Shown here: piece by piece, positions 40,914 through 55,029 of the stretch
How positions within the stretch are numbered: position 1 is the stretch's first letter
Layout of the letters: the number at the start of each line of letters is the position of its first letter
Assembly (NCBI RefSeq): GCF_008801695.1
Contig: NZ_VZPF01000010.1
Location: 1-64,000, forward strand
Source of the DNA: Pantoea stewartii subsp. stewartii
Lineage (GTDB): Bacteria; Pseudomonadota; Gammaproteobacteria; Enterobacterales; Enterobacteriaceae
Direction of reading: 5' to 3'
DNA: 64,000 nucleotides
The notes under the pieces: generated by a model
Database searches by the model: none
Told to the model about the DNA's origin: nothing
The model's input: the letters and a program-made list of their open reading frames with translations, nothing else
Translations under genes and position numbers: made by a program

Positions 40914-41501
40914 GTCAAAATGCTGAGTATGGGTGTGTTACAACTTTCAGTATTGGGAAAAGTCCTGCAGGCCGATACCTATAATCTGCTGGCGGTCGTC
41001 ATTACAGGCTTGATGGTTATTGACACTCTGGCCGATCGTGGTTTTTCCAATACGTTGATTCGATATGCACCGCTGCCAGTAAAAACGCTGTCCGTGCTTT
41101 ACTGGGGCAATATATTCATGGGCCTGGTCATTTTTTCTGCCCTTTTTACTTGCGGTCTTATGCTTGAACATATGTTTGGGCTACCCGAGGTGGCCAGGAT
41201 TGTTGAAATCGCATCGGTCATCTTTATTATTATTCCTCAGGGCCAGTCTTATCGCGCCCTGATGCAGCGTGAAAAGCAATTCTCTGATATCGCTTTTTGC
41301 GAGATCGCCTCTGTATTTGTCGGCCTGATCATTACACTATTGACCCTATGGCTGGCGCCTTCCGTTTTATGTGCTTTATGGGGCTATCTGGCAATGGCAT
41401 CAGTGAGAATGCTGACGTATTGCTTTTATGGTCGTAAATGGTTTCGACCCGACTATGACTTCAACCTGAAAGCGTTCTTTCAGCTTCATATGAAGCACTG
41501 A
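40914..41501 (+). pseudogene. Fragment of a WzxC-type polysaccharide flippase gene
   Basis: About 195 codons beginning at the MITE edge (VKMLSMGVLQLSVLGKVLQ) to a TGA at 41499. Hydrophobic segments and the patterns ADRGFSNTLI, SVLYWGNIFMG and YRALMQREKQFSDIAFCEI are those of the lipopolysaccharide flippase family that exports colanic acid, amylovoran or stewartan units. Normal proteins have about 480-490 residues; roughly 20 N-terminal and 280 C-terminal residues are missing. No other polysaccharide gene is near. The upstream ATG at 40824 lies within the MITE and is not native. Confidence 0.75.
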
Positions 41502-41774
41502 CAAACCGCTACTGGCTGGAAGCAGCCCGACGGTAAAAGCAGGAAAACGTGCTGTTAACCGGTACGTTTTCCTTAATAAAACCCACCACTTTTCATTTCA
41601 GACACCTTCTGTGTGCGTTGTTGTCCTCTTTATCCTTATTCTCACCTTACTTCCCCCCGCATTTAGCCCACGGACAGGTCCCCATGCTCTGCTTTGCGTG
41701 GTTTGCTTTCTCTGTCTGTCACCACATAATGTCGCCGACGGGCAAGGGTTCAACGTTGTAAACAGGCTGGCGTT
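41502..41774. other. Gene-poor stretch between flippase fragment and MITE copy 2
   Basis: Contains an inverted repeat AGGAAAACGT...ACGTTTTCCT (41541-41573) without a T run. The open frame at 41611-41925 runs into the MITE and resembles nothing I know. I see no gene here; it is probably rearrangement debris. Confidence 0.5.
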
Positions 41775-41947
41775 GGCTTTGTTGAATAAATGGATTTTAT
41801 GCTGTGGTACTATGAAAACGGTTGTTTCAGATAACATAAAATCAATGCATTACATGCTTGCGTATGACGGTGTTCTGTCTGGCATCAGCGTTTTCTACCA
41901 AAACAGTGCAGACAAAACAGAATGATTACCTATTATTCAACAAAGCC
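41775..41947 (+). mobile_element. 173-bp MITE, copy 2
   Basis: Same ends as copy 1. Flanks GCTGGCGTT (41766-41774) and GCTGGCGTC (41948-41956) agree at 8 of 9 bases, consistent with a 9-bp target duplication with one later change. It differs from copy 3 at one base (GCATTAC for GCGTTAC). Near its left end TGGTACTAT resembles an extended -10 element, pointing toward yicG, but no good -35 at standard spacing was found. From 41957 to the yicG start at 42152 there is no gene. Confidence 0.92.
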
Positions 41948-42151
41948 GCTGGCGTCATATCGGCGAAAAATTCGCATCACGACGTTTTTTAATTCGTCTC
42001 CGTGTAAAAACCGATACAGCCTTTTGATAATAAAGGCATTACTCTTGCCCGCATAATTTTTACTAATACTTTAACTCTTAATAACAGAAAAACTCAGTCG
42101 CGCCGTTTTTGTCAGTGGCGTAGCCTTGCCGCCGTCTTCCTGGAGCCTGCT

Positions 42152-45499
<3,348 letters not shown>

Positions 45500-45553
45500 A
45501 CCCAGTTTCAGTATGATGCCGAGTCATTTCTTCATCTGTGGAGTAGCACACCT

Positions 45554-45829
45554 ATGGCACGCGTAACCGTTCAGGACGCAGTAGAAAAAGTTGGTAATCG
45601 TTTTGACCTGGTGTTGGTCGCTGCACGTCGTGCACGTCAGATGCAGGTAGGCGGCAAAGATCCGCTGGTTCCGGAAGAGAACGATAAACCGACCGTTATC
45701 GCATTGCGCGAAATCGAAGAAGGTCTGGTCACCAATCAGATTTTAGATGTGCGTGATCGTCAGGAGCAGCAAGAGCAGGAAGCCGCTGAGTTACAGGCCG
45801 TTACCGCTATCGCTGAAGGTCGTCGTTAA
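45554..45829 (+). CDS. rpoZ: RNA polymerase omega subunit
   Basis: 91 residues, as in E. coli. [29 protein letters not shown] is the omega signature. Omega wraps the beta' C-terminus and forms part of a ppGpp site with it, next to spoT which controls ppGpp. It is 54 bp after gmk and 20 bp before spoT. Confidence 0.97.
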   Translation: MARVTVQDAVEKVGNRFDLVLVAARRARQMQVGGKDPLVPEENDKPTVIALREIEEGLVTNQILDVRDRQEQQEQEAAELQAVTAIAEGRR

Positions 45830-45849
45830 CCGCGAACTGCAGGTCAACC

Positions 45850-47955
45850 TTGTATCTGTTTGAAAGTCTCAATCAACTGATTGAACAATACTTGCCTGAG
45901 GACCAGATCAAGCGCCTCAAGCAAGCCTATCTCGTATCACGTGATGCCCACGAGGGACAGACACGCTCCAGCGGTGAGCCTTACATTACCCATCCTGTTG
46001 CGGTGGCGTGCATTCTGGCGGAAATGAAGCTCGACCATGAAACCCTCATGGCCGCGCTTTTGCACGACGTCATTGAAGATACGCCAGCGACCTATCAGGA
46101 CATGGAACAACTGTTTGGCAAAAGCGTAGCTGAACTGGTTGAAGGCGTTTCGAAGCTGGATAAGCTGAAATTCCGTGATAAAAAAGAGGCGCAGGCAGAA
46201 AACTTCCGCAAGATGATTATGGCGATGGTGCAGGACATCCGCGTTATTCTCATCAAGCTGGCTGACCGCACCCACAACATGCGTACGCTCGGGTCCTTAC
46301 GCCCTGATAAACGTCGTCGCATCGCGCTGGAAACGCTGGAAATATACAGCCCACTGGCGCACCGCCTGGGTATTCATCACCTTAAAACGGAACTGGAAGA
46401 GCTGGGTTTTGAAGCGCTCTATCCGAACCGTTTTCGGGTAATTAAAGAGGTCGTGAAAGCGGCCCGCGGCAACCGTAAAGAGATGATTCAAAAAATCCTC
46501 TCTGAAATCGACGGTCGTTTGCAGGAAGCCGGTATTCCCTGCCGGGTAAGTGGTCGCGAAAAGCACCTTTACTCGATTTACCGCAAAATGACGCTGAAAG
46601 AGCAGCGTTTTCACTCGATCATGGATATCTATGCCTTTCGCGTCATTGTGAAAGATCTGGATACCTGTTATCGCGTACTGGGCCAGATGCACAGCTTATA
46701 TAAGCCGCGTCCGGGCCGGGTCAAAGATTACATTGCTATCCCCAAGGCTAACGGCTATCAATCGCTGCATACCTCTATGATCGGGCCACATGGCGTGCCG
46801 GTTGAGGTGCAAATCCGTACCGAAGATATGGATCAGATGGCCGAAATGGGGGTGGCGGCACACTGGGCCTATAAACAGGCCGGTGAAAGCGGCACAACCG
46901 CACAGGTGCGTGCGCAACGCTGGCTGCAAAGCCTGCTGGAGCTGCAACAAAGTGCCGGTAGCTCATTTGAATTCATCGAAAGCGTCAAATCCGATCTCTT
47001 CCCGGATGAAATCTATGTCTTTACACCGGAAGGCCGCATCGTCGAGCTGCCTACCGGGGCAACGCCTGTCGATTTTGCCTACGCGGTCCATACCGATATC
47101 GGTCATGCCTGCGTTGGCGCGCGCGTTGATCGCCAGCCTTATCCGCTGTCACAGCCGCTTACCAGCGGCCAGACCATCGAGATCATCACAGCGCCTGGTG
47201 CGCGTCCTAACGCGGCCTGGCTCAACTTTGTCGTCAGTTCCAAAGCCCGCGCGAAGATTCGTCAGTTGCTGAAAAACCTGAAGCGCGAAGACTCGGTAAA
47301 TCTGGGGCGTCGCCTGCTCAGCCATGCGTTGGGTGGCAGTCGTAAACTGGCGGAGGTGCCAGCCGAAAACATCAAGCAGGAGCTTGATCGGATGAAGCTG
47401 ACCTCACTGGACGATCTGTTAGCCGAAATCGGCCTGGGTAATGCCATGAGCGTGGTCGTCGCCAAGAACCTGTTGCAGACCGACACCAGCGCGCTCAACA
47501 ACAAAAAACAAGGCAAGCTGCCGATTAAAGGGGCAGACGGCGTCCTCATTACTTTTGCAAAATGCTGCCGCCCCATTCCAGGCGATCCTATCGTTGCCCA
47601 CGTCAGCCCGGGCAAGGGCCTGGTCGTTCACCATGAGTCCTGTCGCAATATTCGTGGCTACCAAAAAGAGCCCGAAAAATTCATGCCTGTGGAGTGGGAT
47701 AAAGTTACAGAGCAGGAGTTTGTCGCAGAGATAAAGGTGGATATGTTTAACCACCAGGGCGCACTGGCCAACCTGACGGCCGCCATCAATACGGCGGGCT
47801 CAAATATTCAGAGCCTGAATACGGAAGAACGCGATGGCCGTGTTTACAGTGCTTTTATTCGTCTGACCGCACGCGATCGCGTCCACCTGGCCAATATCAT
47901 GCGTAAAATCCGTGTGATGCCGGATGTGATTAAAGTTCACCGCAACCGTAACTAG
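45850..47955 (+). CDS. spoT: Bifunctional (p)ppGpp synthase/hydrolase SpoT
   Basis: 701 residues (702 in E. coli) from a TTG start; the MYLFESLNQLIEQYLPEDQIKRL N-terminus is conserved, so TTG is well supported. HD hydrolase motif HDVIED is near residue 72, the synthetase domain near residues 220-340 (YRVLGQMHSLYKPRPGR), TGS domain near 395 (YVFTPEGRIVELPTGATPVDFAYAVH), and a C-terminal ACT domain. It degrades and makes ppGpp. It is in the conserved gmk-rpoZ-spoT-trmH-recG operon. Confidence 0.97.
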   Translation: MYLFESLNQLIEQYLPEDQIKRLKQAYLVSRDAHEGQTRSSGEPYITHPVAVACILAEMKLDHETLMAALLHDVIEDTPATYQDMEQLFGKSVAELVEGVSKLDKLKFRDKKEAQAENFRKMIMAMVQDIRVILIKLADRTHNMRTLGSLRPDKRRRIALETLEIYSPLAHRLGIHHLKTELEELGFEALYPNRFRVIKEVVKAARGNRKEMIQKILSEIDGRLQEAGIPCRVSGREKHLYSIYRKMTLKEQRFHSIMDIYAFRVIVKDLDTCYRVLGQMHSLYKPRPGRVKDYIAIPKANGYQSLHTSMIGPHGVPVEVQIRTEDMDQMAEMGVAAHWAYKQAGESGTTAQVRAQRWLQSLLELQQSAGSSFEFIESVKSDLFPDEIYVFTPEGRIVELPTGATPVDFAYAVHTDIGHACVGARVDRQPYPLSQPLTSGQTIEIITAPGARPNAAWLNFVVSSKARAKIRQLLKNLKREDSVNLGRRLLSHALGGSRKLAEVPAENIKQELDRMKLTSLDDLLAEIGLGNAMSVVVAKNLLQTDTSALNNKKQGKLPIKGADGVLITFAKCCRPIPGDPIVAHVSPGKGLVVHHESCRNIRGYQKEPEKFMPVEWDKVTEQEFVAEIKVDMFNHQGALANLTAAINTAGSNIQSLNTEERDGRVYSAFIRLTARDRVHLANIMRKIRVMPDVIKVHRNRN

Positions 47956-47958
47956 TGC

Positions 47959-48660
47959 ATGAATCCTCAACGTTTTGCCCGAATTCAGGAAATGCTGGCC
48001 TTGCGCCAGCACGACCTTACCGTCTGCATGGAGCAGGTACATAAGCCGCACAATGTTTCTGCTGTCATTCGCACCGCGGATGCTGTCGGTATCCATGAAG
48101 TCCATGCCGTATGGCCAGGCCAACGCATGCGAACGCAGGCCTCAGCCTCGGCTGGCAGCAACAGTTGGGTAAACGTAGTAACGCACCGCTCAATCAGCGA
48201 CGCGATTAGCCACCTCAAAACGCAAGACATGCAGATACTGGCGACGAACCTGTCGGCGGATGCTGTGGATTTTCGTGAGATTGACTACACCAAACCTACC
48301 TGCATTTTGATGGGTCAGGAAAAAACGGGCATTACCGATGAAGCCCTGGCGCTGGCCGACCACCATATCATTATCCCGATGGTGGGTATGGTACAATCGC
48401 TTAACGTTTCCGTTGCCTCTGCCCTGATTCTGTATGAAGCCCAGCGCCAGCGGCAGAATGCTGGCATGTACCGTCGTCAGTCCAGCCTCCTGGCAGAGAA
48501 AGAGCAACAGCGTCTGCTGTTTGAGGGCGGCTATCCCGTTCTGGCGCGCGTGGCAAAACATAAGCGGATGCCTTATCCCCATATTAACGCGCAGGGTGAC
48601 ATTGAAGCCGATGAGAGTTGGTGGGCCGCCATGCAGTCAACGGGCAGACGTCAGAAATGA
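47959..48660 (+). CDS. trmH: tRNA (guanosine(18)-2'-O)-methyltransferase TrmH
   Basis: 233 residues (229 in E. coli), SpoU-type SPOUT methyltransferase. Motif 1 is NVSAVIRTADAVG, motif 2 LMGQEKTGI, motif 3 IPMVGMVQSLNVSVASAL, forming the knotted SAM site. It methylates G18 in the tRNA D-loop. It starts 3 bp after spoT and its stop overlaps the recG ATG. Confidence 0.96.
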   Translation: MNPQRFARIQEMLALRQHDLTVCMEQVHKPHNVSAVIRTADAVGIHEVHAVWPGQRMRTQASASAGSNSWVNVVTHRSISDAISHLKTQDMQILATNLSADAVDFREIDYTKPTCILMGQEKTGITDEALALADHHIIIPMVGMVQSLNVSVASALILYEAQRQRQNAGMYRRQSSLLAEKEQQRLLFEGGYPVLARVAKHKRMPYPHINAQGDIEADESWWAAMQSTGRRQK

Positions 48661-50735
48661 AAGGCCGTCTGCTGGATGCCATCCCGCTCAGTACCCTGAC
48701 CGGCGTCGGCGCCAGTCAGGCAGCAAAGCTGGCTAAAATCGGCCTGCACACCATTCAGGATTTACTGCTTCACCTTCCTCTGCGTTATGAAGATCGTACG
48801 CAGTTATATGCCATTAACGACCTGTTGCCCGGCATTTGGGCGACAGTGGAAGGCGAAGTCCTGCATACCGATATCACCTTTGGCCGTCGGCGCATGATGG
48901 TCTGTCAGATCGGGGATGGCAGTGGCGTTTTAACGCTGCGCTTTTTCAACTTCAATGCCGGCATGAAAAACAGCCTCGCACCGGGCCGACGTGTCACCGC
49001 TTACGGCGAAATCAAACGCGGTCAGCGCGGCGCAGAAATCATCCATCCGGAATACCGCGTACAGGGCGAGCACAGCCATGTCACGCTGGAAGAAACGCTG
49101 ACGCCCGTTTATTCCACGACCGAGGGCATTCGTCAGGCGACCCTGCGCAGCCTGACCGATCAGGCTTTAACCCTGCTGGATAGCTGTGCCATCACAGAAC
49201 TTTTGCCGCAGGCGTTAAGCGGCGGGCTGTTAAGCCTGCCTGAAGCCCTTCGCACGCTGCACCGCCCGCCGCCGGACCTCAAACTCAGCGAGCTCGAGAG
49301 TGGGCAGCATCCCGCACAGCGCAGGCTGATTCTGGAAGAACTGCTGGCGCATAACCTCAGTATGCTGGCCGTCAGGGCCGGCGCACAGCGCCATTACGCC
49401 CTGCCGATGCCTGCCCGGCATATATTAAGTGACCGGTTACTGGCCGCCCTGCCGTTTTCACCCACGGCAGCCCAAAAACGCGTTGTCGCAGAGATCGAAA
49501 AAGACTTAGCGAATGACTTCCCCATGCTGCGCCTGGTACAGGGAGACGTCGGTTCAGGTAAAACCCTGGTTGCCGCGCTCGCCGCGCTGAACGTTATCGC
49601 CCACGGTAAGCAGGTGGCCCTGATGGCACCTACAGAGTTACTGGCTGAGCAACACGCCAATAATTTTCGCCAGTGGCTGGCACCGCTTGGCCTTGAGGTC
49701 GGCTGGCTGGCGGGCAAACAAAAGGGCAAAGCGCGACAGGCCCAGCAAGAGGCGATTGCCAGCGGGCAGGTTGCGATGGTGGTCGGCACGCATGCCCTGT
49801 TCCAGGAGCAGGTGAAGTTTAACGGGCTGGCGCTGGTCATCATTGATGAGCAACACCGCTTTGGCGTGCATCAGCGACTGGCGTTATGGGAAAAAGGGGA
49901 AGAGCAGGGTTTTCATCCCCACCAGCTCATCATGACAGCGACGCCGATCCCGCGCACGCTGGCCATGACCGCCTACGCCGATCTTGATACCTCAACCATT
50001 GATGAGCTGCCGCCAGGCAGAACACCGGTGACCACCGTAGCGATCCCTGACAGTCGTCGTAATGAGATCATTGAGCGTGTGCAAAAGGCCTGTCACGAGG
50101 GCCGTCAGGCTTACTGGGTCTGTACGTTAATTGAAGAGTCAGACCTGCTGGAAGCTCAGGCTGCGGAAGCCACATGGGAAGAACTCAAAGTGGCGCTGCC
50201 TGATTTGCAGGTCGGGCTGGTTCATGGCCGTATGAAGCCAGCGGAGAAGCTGGCGGTCATGCAGGCTTTCAAAGCCAACGAAATCCAGCTGTTAGTTGCC
50301 ACAACCGTCATTGAAGTCGGTGTGGACGTGCCGAACGCCAGCCTGATGATTATTGAAAATCCGGAACGACTTGGCCTGGCGCAACTGCACCAGCTACGTG
50401 GTCGCGTAGGACGCGGCGCGGTCGCCTCTCATTGTGTTCTGCTGTACAAAGCGCCGTTGAGCAAGACGGCCCAGAAGCGTTTGCAGGTGTTGCGTGACAG
50501 CAATGACGGTTTCGTGATTGCTCAGCATGATTTAGAGATTCGTGGTCCGGGGGAGCTACTGGGAACACGCCAGACCGGTAATGCGGAGTTTAAAGTTGCC
50601 GATCTGCTGCGCGATCAGGCCATGATCCCTGAAGTCCAGCGCGTCGCTCGTCATATTCACGAACATTATCCTGAGCAGGCGCAGGCGCTGATTGAGCGTT
50701 GGCTGCCCGAAACCGGCCGCTACAGCAACGCCTGA
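48657..50735 (+). CDS. recG: ATP-dependent DNA helicase RecG
   Basis: 692 residues (693 in E. coli) from [22 protein letters not shown]. The ATG overlaps the trmH TGA (ATGA). The N-terminal wedge domain is followed by SF2 helicase motifs: [16 protein letters not shown] (Walker A), IIDEQHRFG (DEQH) and [10 protein letters not shown]. It reverses stalled forks and processes R-loops and Holliday junctions. An earlier in-frame ATG (48618) is inside trmH and not conserved. Confidence 0.97.
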   Translation: MKGRLLDAIPLSTLTGVGASQAAKLAKIGLHTIQDLLLHLPLRYEDRTQLYAINDLLPGIWATVEGEVLHTDITFGRRRMMVCQIGDGSGVLTLRFFNFNAGMKNSLAPGRRVTAYGEIKRGQRGAEIIHPEYRVQGEHSHVTLEETLTPVYSTTEGIRQATLRSLTDQALTLLDSCAITELLPQALSGGLLSLPEALRTLHRPPPDLKLSELESGQHPAQRRLILEELLAHNLSMLAVRAGAQRHYALPMPARHILSDRLLAALPFSPTAAQKRVVAEIEKDLANDFPMLRLVQGDVGSGKTLVAALAALNVIAHGKQVALMAPTELLAEQHANNFRQWLAPLGLEVGWLAGKQKGKARQAQQEAIASGQVAMVVGTHALFQEQVKFNGLALVIIDEQHRFGVHQRLALWEKGEEQGFHPHQLIMTATPIPRTLAMTAYADLDTSTIDELPPGRTPVTTVAIPDSRRNEIIERVQKACHEGRQAYWVCTLIEESDLLEAQAAEATWEELKVALPDLQVGLVHGRMKPAEKLAVMQAFKANEIQLLVATTVIEVGVDVPNASLMIIENPERLGLAQLHQLRGRVGRGAVASHCVLLYKAPLSKTAQKRLQVLRDSNDGFVIAQHDLEIRGPGELLGTRQTGNAEFKVADLLRDQAMIPEVQRVARHIHEHYPEQAQALIERWLPETGRYSNA

Positions 50736-50752
50736 CCTTTTTTTGCAACCGT

Positions 50753-50768
50753 GAGCAAACGTTTGCTT
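50753..50768. promoter_or_regulatory. PurR operator upstream of xanP
   Basis: The palindrome AGCAAACGTTTGCT (50754-50767) contains the full PurR core GCAAACGTTTGC, about 50 bp upstream of xanP. It indicates repression by PurR when hypoxanthine or guanine is available. Confidence 0.82.
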
Positions 50769-50818
50769 TTGATCCGGGGACGATTACAATCGCCTCACTT
50801 TTTTTGGGAACCATGACG

Positions 50819-52192
50819 ATGTCGACCACACAGCAACCAGCCCCCACCACCGCCAGTAAAAGTGAACTGATCTATCGCCTGGAAGATCGTCCACCGCTAA
50901 CACAAACCTTGTTTGCAGCCGGACAACACCTTCTGGCGATGTTTGTTGCGGTGATCACGCCCGCGCTGCTCATCTGCCAGGCGCTCGGTTTACCGGCGCA
51001 GGATACACAGCACATTATCAGCATGTCCCTGTTCGCGTCCGGTGTGGCATCGGTACTGCAAATCAAAACCTGGGGACCGATCGGTTCAGGGTTACTCTCC
51101 ATTCAGGGCACCAGCTTTAACTTTGTCACACCGCTGATTATGGGGGGAATGGCGCTGAAAAATGGCGGCGCGGACGTACCCACAATGATGGCGGCGCTGT
51201 TTGGTACATTGATGGTAGCCTCCTGTACGGAAATGGTGCTGTCGCGCGTGCTGCATCTGGCACGCCGCATCATCACGCCGTTAGTCTCAGGTATTGTGGT
51301 GATGATTATCGGCTTATCCCTGATTCAGGTCGGCCTTACCTCTATCGGCGGCGGGTTTGCTGCGATGAACGATCACAGCTTCGGCGCGCCGAAAAACCTG
51401 CTGTTAGCCGGTGCCGTGCTGGTGGTGATTATCCTGCTGAATCGCCAGAAAAACCCTTATCTGCGCGTTGCGTCGCTGGTGATTGCGATGGCGGTGGGCT
51501 ACCTGCTGGCCTGGGCAATGGGCATGCTACCCACCCTCAGCACGCCTGCCGGGCAGCCGATCGTGGCGTTCCCCACTCCGCTCTATTACGGCCTGGGATT
51601 TGACTGGAATCTGCTGATCCCGCTGATGCTGGTCTTTATGGTGACCTCGCTGGAAACCATTGGGGACATCACCGCCACTTCGGATGTCTCTGAACAGCCG
51701 GTCAGCGGCCCGTTATACATGAAGCGCCTGAAAGGCGGTGTGCTGGCAAACGGCCTGAACTCTTTTGTATCTGCCCTGTTTAATACCTTTCCTAACTCCT
51801 GCTTTGGCCAGAATAATGGCGTGATTCAGCTGACTGGCGTTGCCAGCCGCTACGTGGGATTTGTTGTCGCGCTGATGCTGATCCTGCTGGGACTGTTCCC
51901 GGCAGTGAGCGGACTGGTACAGCACATTCCTGAGCCCGTGCTGGGCGGCGCTACGATTGTGATGTTTGGCACAATCGCCGCATCCGGTGTCCGTATCGTT
52001 TCCCGGGAGCCGCTGAATCGCCGGGCTATCATGATTATCGCGCTGTCGCTGGCGGCAGGACTCGGTGTTTCCCAGCAGCCCCTGATTCTGCAATTTGCAC
52101 CCGACTGGCTGAAAACGTTACTCTCTTCCGGTATCGCTGCGGGTGGGATTACCGCGATTGTGCTGAATCTTATCTTCCCACCCGAAAAGTAA
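50819..52192 (+). CDS. xanP: Xanthine permease XanP (NCS2 family)
   Basis: 457 residues (463 in E. coli). [35 protein letters not shown], then [11 protein letters not shown] and the NAT signature region [24 protein letters not shown], identify it as a high-affinity xanthine:H+ symporter with about 14 segments. The start at 50819 gives MSTTQQ and good spacing from GGGA; an ATG two codons upstream (50813) is possible. The PurR box upstream fits purine control. It follows recG as in E. coli; a short hairpin GCAGGCGG...CCGCCTGC (52201-52220) lies after it. Confidence 0.94.
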   Translation: MSTTQQPAPTTASKSELIYRLEDRPPLTQTLFAAGQHLLAMFVAVITPALLICQALGLPAQDTQHIISMSLFASGVASVLQIKTWGPIGSGLLSIQGTSFNFVTPLIMGGMALKNGGADVPTMMAALFGTLMVASCTEMVLSRVLHLARRIITPLVSGIVVMIIGLSLIQVGLTSIGGGFAAMNDHSFGAPKNLLLAGAVLVVIILLNRQKNPYLRVASLVIAMAVGYLLAWAMGMLPTLSTPAGQPIVAFPTPLYYGLGFDWNLLIPLMLVFMVTSLETIGDITATSDVSEQPVSGPLYMKRLKGGVLANGLNSFVSALFNTFPNSCFGQNNGVIQLTGVASRYVGFVVALMLILLGLFPAVSGLVQHIPEPVLGGATIVMFGTIAASGVRIVSREPLNRRAIMIIALSLAAGLGVSQQPLILQFAPDWLKTLLSSGIAAGGITAIVLNLIFPPEK

Positions 52193-52310
52193 CGTTCAAG
52201 GCAGGCGGCAACCCGCCTGCTATTTCGGCTGATTTACATCCAGGCGGTTGAGCTATAACGATAATTCAGGCATAACAACCTTTCAGCGGACTGAACCCGG
52301 GAAGGATACG

Positions 52311-53990
52311 ATGAAATTTATAGGAAAGTTTTTCCTCACTTTATTGTTACTGCTGCTGTTTGCGCTGATCGTCGTCTATGTTCTGCTGCAAACTCAGTGG
52401 GGCGCGGGCTGGTTTAGCCGTTGGGTGAGTGATAAAACAGAATGGCATCTGTCTCTGAGCAAAATTGAGCACAATTTTTCTTCACCTACGCACATTATTC
52501 TGGATGACTTCAGCTTTGGTCATGAAGGCCAGCCTGCCGTACTGGTGGCCAAACGCGTCGACCTTGGCATCGCCCTGTTACAGTTCAGCGATCCGTTTCA
52601 TTTTGCCAGCATAGAATTACGTGACGGCGAGGTAAACCTTGCTAACCTGGCGAACAAAAGCGCACTGCCCATGCAGGCAAACCGCCTGCAGTTAAACAAC
52701 ATGCGCATCGACAGCCCTGCCTCAGCGCTACCGCTGGCGGCACAGCAGGTGAATGGCGGCATTGTGCCCTGGCATCCGCAGGCCGGTGATTTGCTGGGTC
52801 GTGATGCGCAGTTCCAGATGAGCGCGGCCAGGATGACGCTCAACAGCGTTGACGGTGAAAACGTGCTGATTCAGGGTAATGTGTCCCAGGGCCGCATGGT
52901 ATTTAGCAACATTGGGGCGGACTTAGCACGCGGTTCAATGACCGGTAACGGTGAGCGCGACGCGCAGGGTAACTGGAAGATTAATCAACTGCGTCTGAAC
53001 GATATCCGTCTGCAAACGGCGCATACGCTTGTCGATTTCCTGAAACCGTTTGAAGAAGTACCCTCAGTTACGCTCAACCGGGTTGATATTACCGATGCCC
53101 GGCTCCAGGGCCCTGACTGGGCGGTGACCGATCTCGATCTGACGCTGAAAAATCTGAGCTGGAAGGGCCGGGACTGGCAGAGCCAGGACGGATCGCTGGC
53201 CATGAATGCCGGTAACTTTATTAACGGGCGCTTCGAACTTAACGATCCCATCATTAACATGGATTTCTCGCCTCAGGGGATTGCCCTGACGCAGTTCAGC
53301 TCGCGCTGGGCCAATGGCGTTATCCGGGCTGACGGCAACTGGTCACGTCAGGATAAACGGTTAACGCTGAATAATCTGGCGGTGGCCGGGCTGGAATATA
53401 CCTTGCCTCAGAACTGGCGGGCGTTATGGCAGGATGCCCTGCCTGACTGGCTGGATGCCGTAACCGTGACGCGCTTTACCTCGAACCGCAATTTACTGAT
53501 CGATATTAATCCGGCCTTCCCTTTCCAGCTCACTTCACTGGATGGCAGCGGCGAAAATCTGCAGCTGGCCCGTCAGCATCAATGGGGAATCTGGTCAGGT
53601 AAGCTGAGTCTGAACGCGGCGGAGTCGACCTTCAATCGTACGGATTTACGTCATCCTTCTGTCGCACTGGAGGCTGATGAACAACAAATTAAGGTGACAG
53701 AGCTCAGTGCGTTTAGTGGTAAAGGGTTGCTGGAAGGCACGGCGACCATAGGGCAGCAGGCTGATCGACCTGTCAGCCTGAACCTGACGGGACGCGGCGT
53801 GCCCGTTAATGTTCTGCAAAACTGGGGCTGGCCGGCGCTTCCCTTGCAGGGTGACAGCAATTTGCAGCTGCGCCTGAACGCCTCACTGAAAGCGAATCAG
53901 CCGCTGGCCCCGTCGGTTAACGCGACACTGTCCGTAACCACAGACAGCCAGCAGCTACAGCAGAGCATGCAGGCCGGACAGGTCCGCTAA
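52311..53990 (+). CDS. yicH: AsmA-family protein YicH
   Basis: 559 residues (569 in E. coli). MKFIGKFFLTLLLLLLFALIVVYVLL is an N-terminal membrane anchor, followed by the AsmA N-terminal domain and repetitive beta-rich segments across a large periplasmic part. AsmA-like proteins are implicated in lipid transfer to the outer membrane; YicH itself is little studied. AAGGA lies 6 bp upstream of the ATG. It follows xanP, as in E. coli. Confidence 0.92.
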   Translation: MKFIGKFFLTLLLLLLFALIVVYVLLQTQWGAGWFSRWVSDKTEWHLSLSKIEHNFSSPTHIILDDFSFGHEGQPAVLVAKRVDLGIALLQFSDPFHFASIELRDGEVNLANLANKSALPMQANRLQLNNMRIDSPASALPLAAQQVNGGIVPWHPQAGDLLGRDAQFQMSAARMTLNSVDGENVLIQGNVSQGRMVFSNIGADLARGSMTGNGERDAQGNWKINQLRLNDIRLQTAHTLVDFLKPFEEVPSVTLNRVDITDARLQGPDWAVTDLDLTLKNLSWKGRDWQSQDGSLAMNAGNFINGRFELNDPIINMDFSPQGIALTQFSSRWANGVIRADGNWSRQDKRLTLNNLAVAGLEYTLPQNWRALWQDALPDWLDAVTVTRFTSNRNLLIDINPAFPFQLTSLDGSGENLQLARQHQWGIWSGKLSLNAAESTFNRTDLRHPSVALEADEQQIKVTELSAFSGKGLLEGTATIGQQADRPVSLNLTGRGVPVNVLQNWGWPALPLQGDSNLQLRLNASLKANQPLAPSVNATLSVTTDSQQLQQSMQAGQVR

Positions 53991-53994
53991 CGCA

Positions 53995-54020
53995 CACAGG
54001 GCCGCAATAGCGGCCCTGTG
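53995..54020. terminator. Bidirectional hairpin between yicH and fabY
   Basis: Perfect 11-bp inverted repeat CACAGGGCCGC...GCGGCCCTGTG with a 4-base loop, 2 bp from the fabY stop and 4 bp after the yicH stop. It lacks a long T run but sits exactly between the convergent genes. Confidence 0.72.
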
Positions 54021-54022
54021 GT

Positions 54023-54970
54023 TTAATTGATACGCGCGCCGGAGCCGCCCTCTTCCAGTGGTCCGTCGGGATCCACCGGCAACACGATGTAAACCGCTTC
54101 AAATACCGCGCCACACTCATCATCGCCAAACAGCTGCACTTCAAGCTGTACACGGGCTTTGCGTCCGCGCGCCAGGCGATCAAGATCGCCACTCAGTGAG
54201 CCAAGATCGGCAATAGCACCGGGTTTACCGGTAATCGGACGACTGTAGCGTATGTGCGCGTCGGCCAGAATAATGGTGCCGCCCAGATGGCGCTCCCGCA
54301 GTAACAGCCAGATCAGCCCCCAGCCGGTGAGCGTAGCCAGTGAAAACAGGCTTCCGGCAAACAACGTATAGTGCGGATTTTGGTTGCCGGTTTCCGGCAT
54401 GGTGGTAATAAACTTCTGCCCGGTATATTGCAGGATGCGCACGCCCATTTTTTCACTCAGAGGAATGTGCTCATACCAGGCCTGTTGTAACTGCCCGCAC
54501 CAGTCCGCACGGTGCAGAATATCGTCCAGTGTGACGACCGATTTGATCATCAGAAAGTGGCGCACCGGCGTCGTCTGCGGTGCGGTAATCTCGCCCTGAT
54601 TCAGGTAGCCAAGTTTAGCGAAGAACGCCACCGCATCTTCTCGTGCGCTACAGGTCACGCGCTTCACACCTTCCTGACGCGCAACGGACTCCAGCGTCAT
54701 CGCCACCAGCGTGCCGAGGCCTTTGCCCTGTACGGTGGGATGAACGGCCAAAAAACGGATAGCCGCTTCGTTATCAGCATTGATATAGAGCCGTCCTACT
54801 GCAACCGGCTTGCCCTGTTCATCCACCACCATTTGATGATGCGCTAATGCATCCCAGGCATCGCGTTCAGAACCCTGAGGCTGATGCAGCGGCTTTCGTA
54901 ACATTTCCCAGCGGAACTGATAATACATATCCAGCTCTTCCGCCGTTTGTGGCACACGAAGATGATACAT
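54023..54970 (-). CDS. fabY: FabY (YiiD): GNAT-thioesterase-like protein in fatty acid initiation
   Basis: 315 residues from [28 protein letters not shown]-terminal GNAT acetyltransferase domain ([33 protein letters not shown], residues about 55-90) is fused to a hot-dog thioesterase-like domain with [21 protein letters not shown]. coli FabY (YiiD) supports initiation of fatty acid synthesis without FabH. A start at 55033 (336 residues) overlaps the dtd stop as ATGA and is possible; I prefer 54970 because conservation begins there and GAGAG lies upstream. Confidence 0.88.
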   Translation of the reverse strand: MYHLRVPQTAEELDMYYQFRWEMLRKPLHQPQGSERDAWDALAHHQMVVDEQGKPVAVGRLYINADNEAAIRFLAVHPTVQGKGLGTLVAMTLESVARQEGVKRVTCSAREDAVAFFAKLGYLNQGEITAPQTTPVRHFLMIKSVVTLDDILHRADWCGQLQQAWYEHIPLSEKMGVRILQYTGQKFITTMPETGNQNPHYTLFAGSLFSLATLTGWGLIWLLLRERHLGGTIILADAHIRYSRPITGKPGAIADLGSLSGDLDRLARGRKARVQLEVQLFGDDECGAVFEAVYIVLPVDPDGPLEEGGSGARIN

Positions 54971-55029
54971 AAAATGGTTCTCTCGTTCTGATGCGGGGTT
55001 GCCGAGGCTAAGCCGTGCGAAATGAGGCG

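Noticed and set aside
41611..41925. 104-codon open frame next to MITE copy 2
   Set aside because: It runs into the MITE frame and its upstream part resembles nothing; likely chance.
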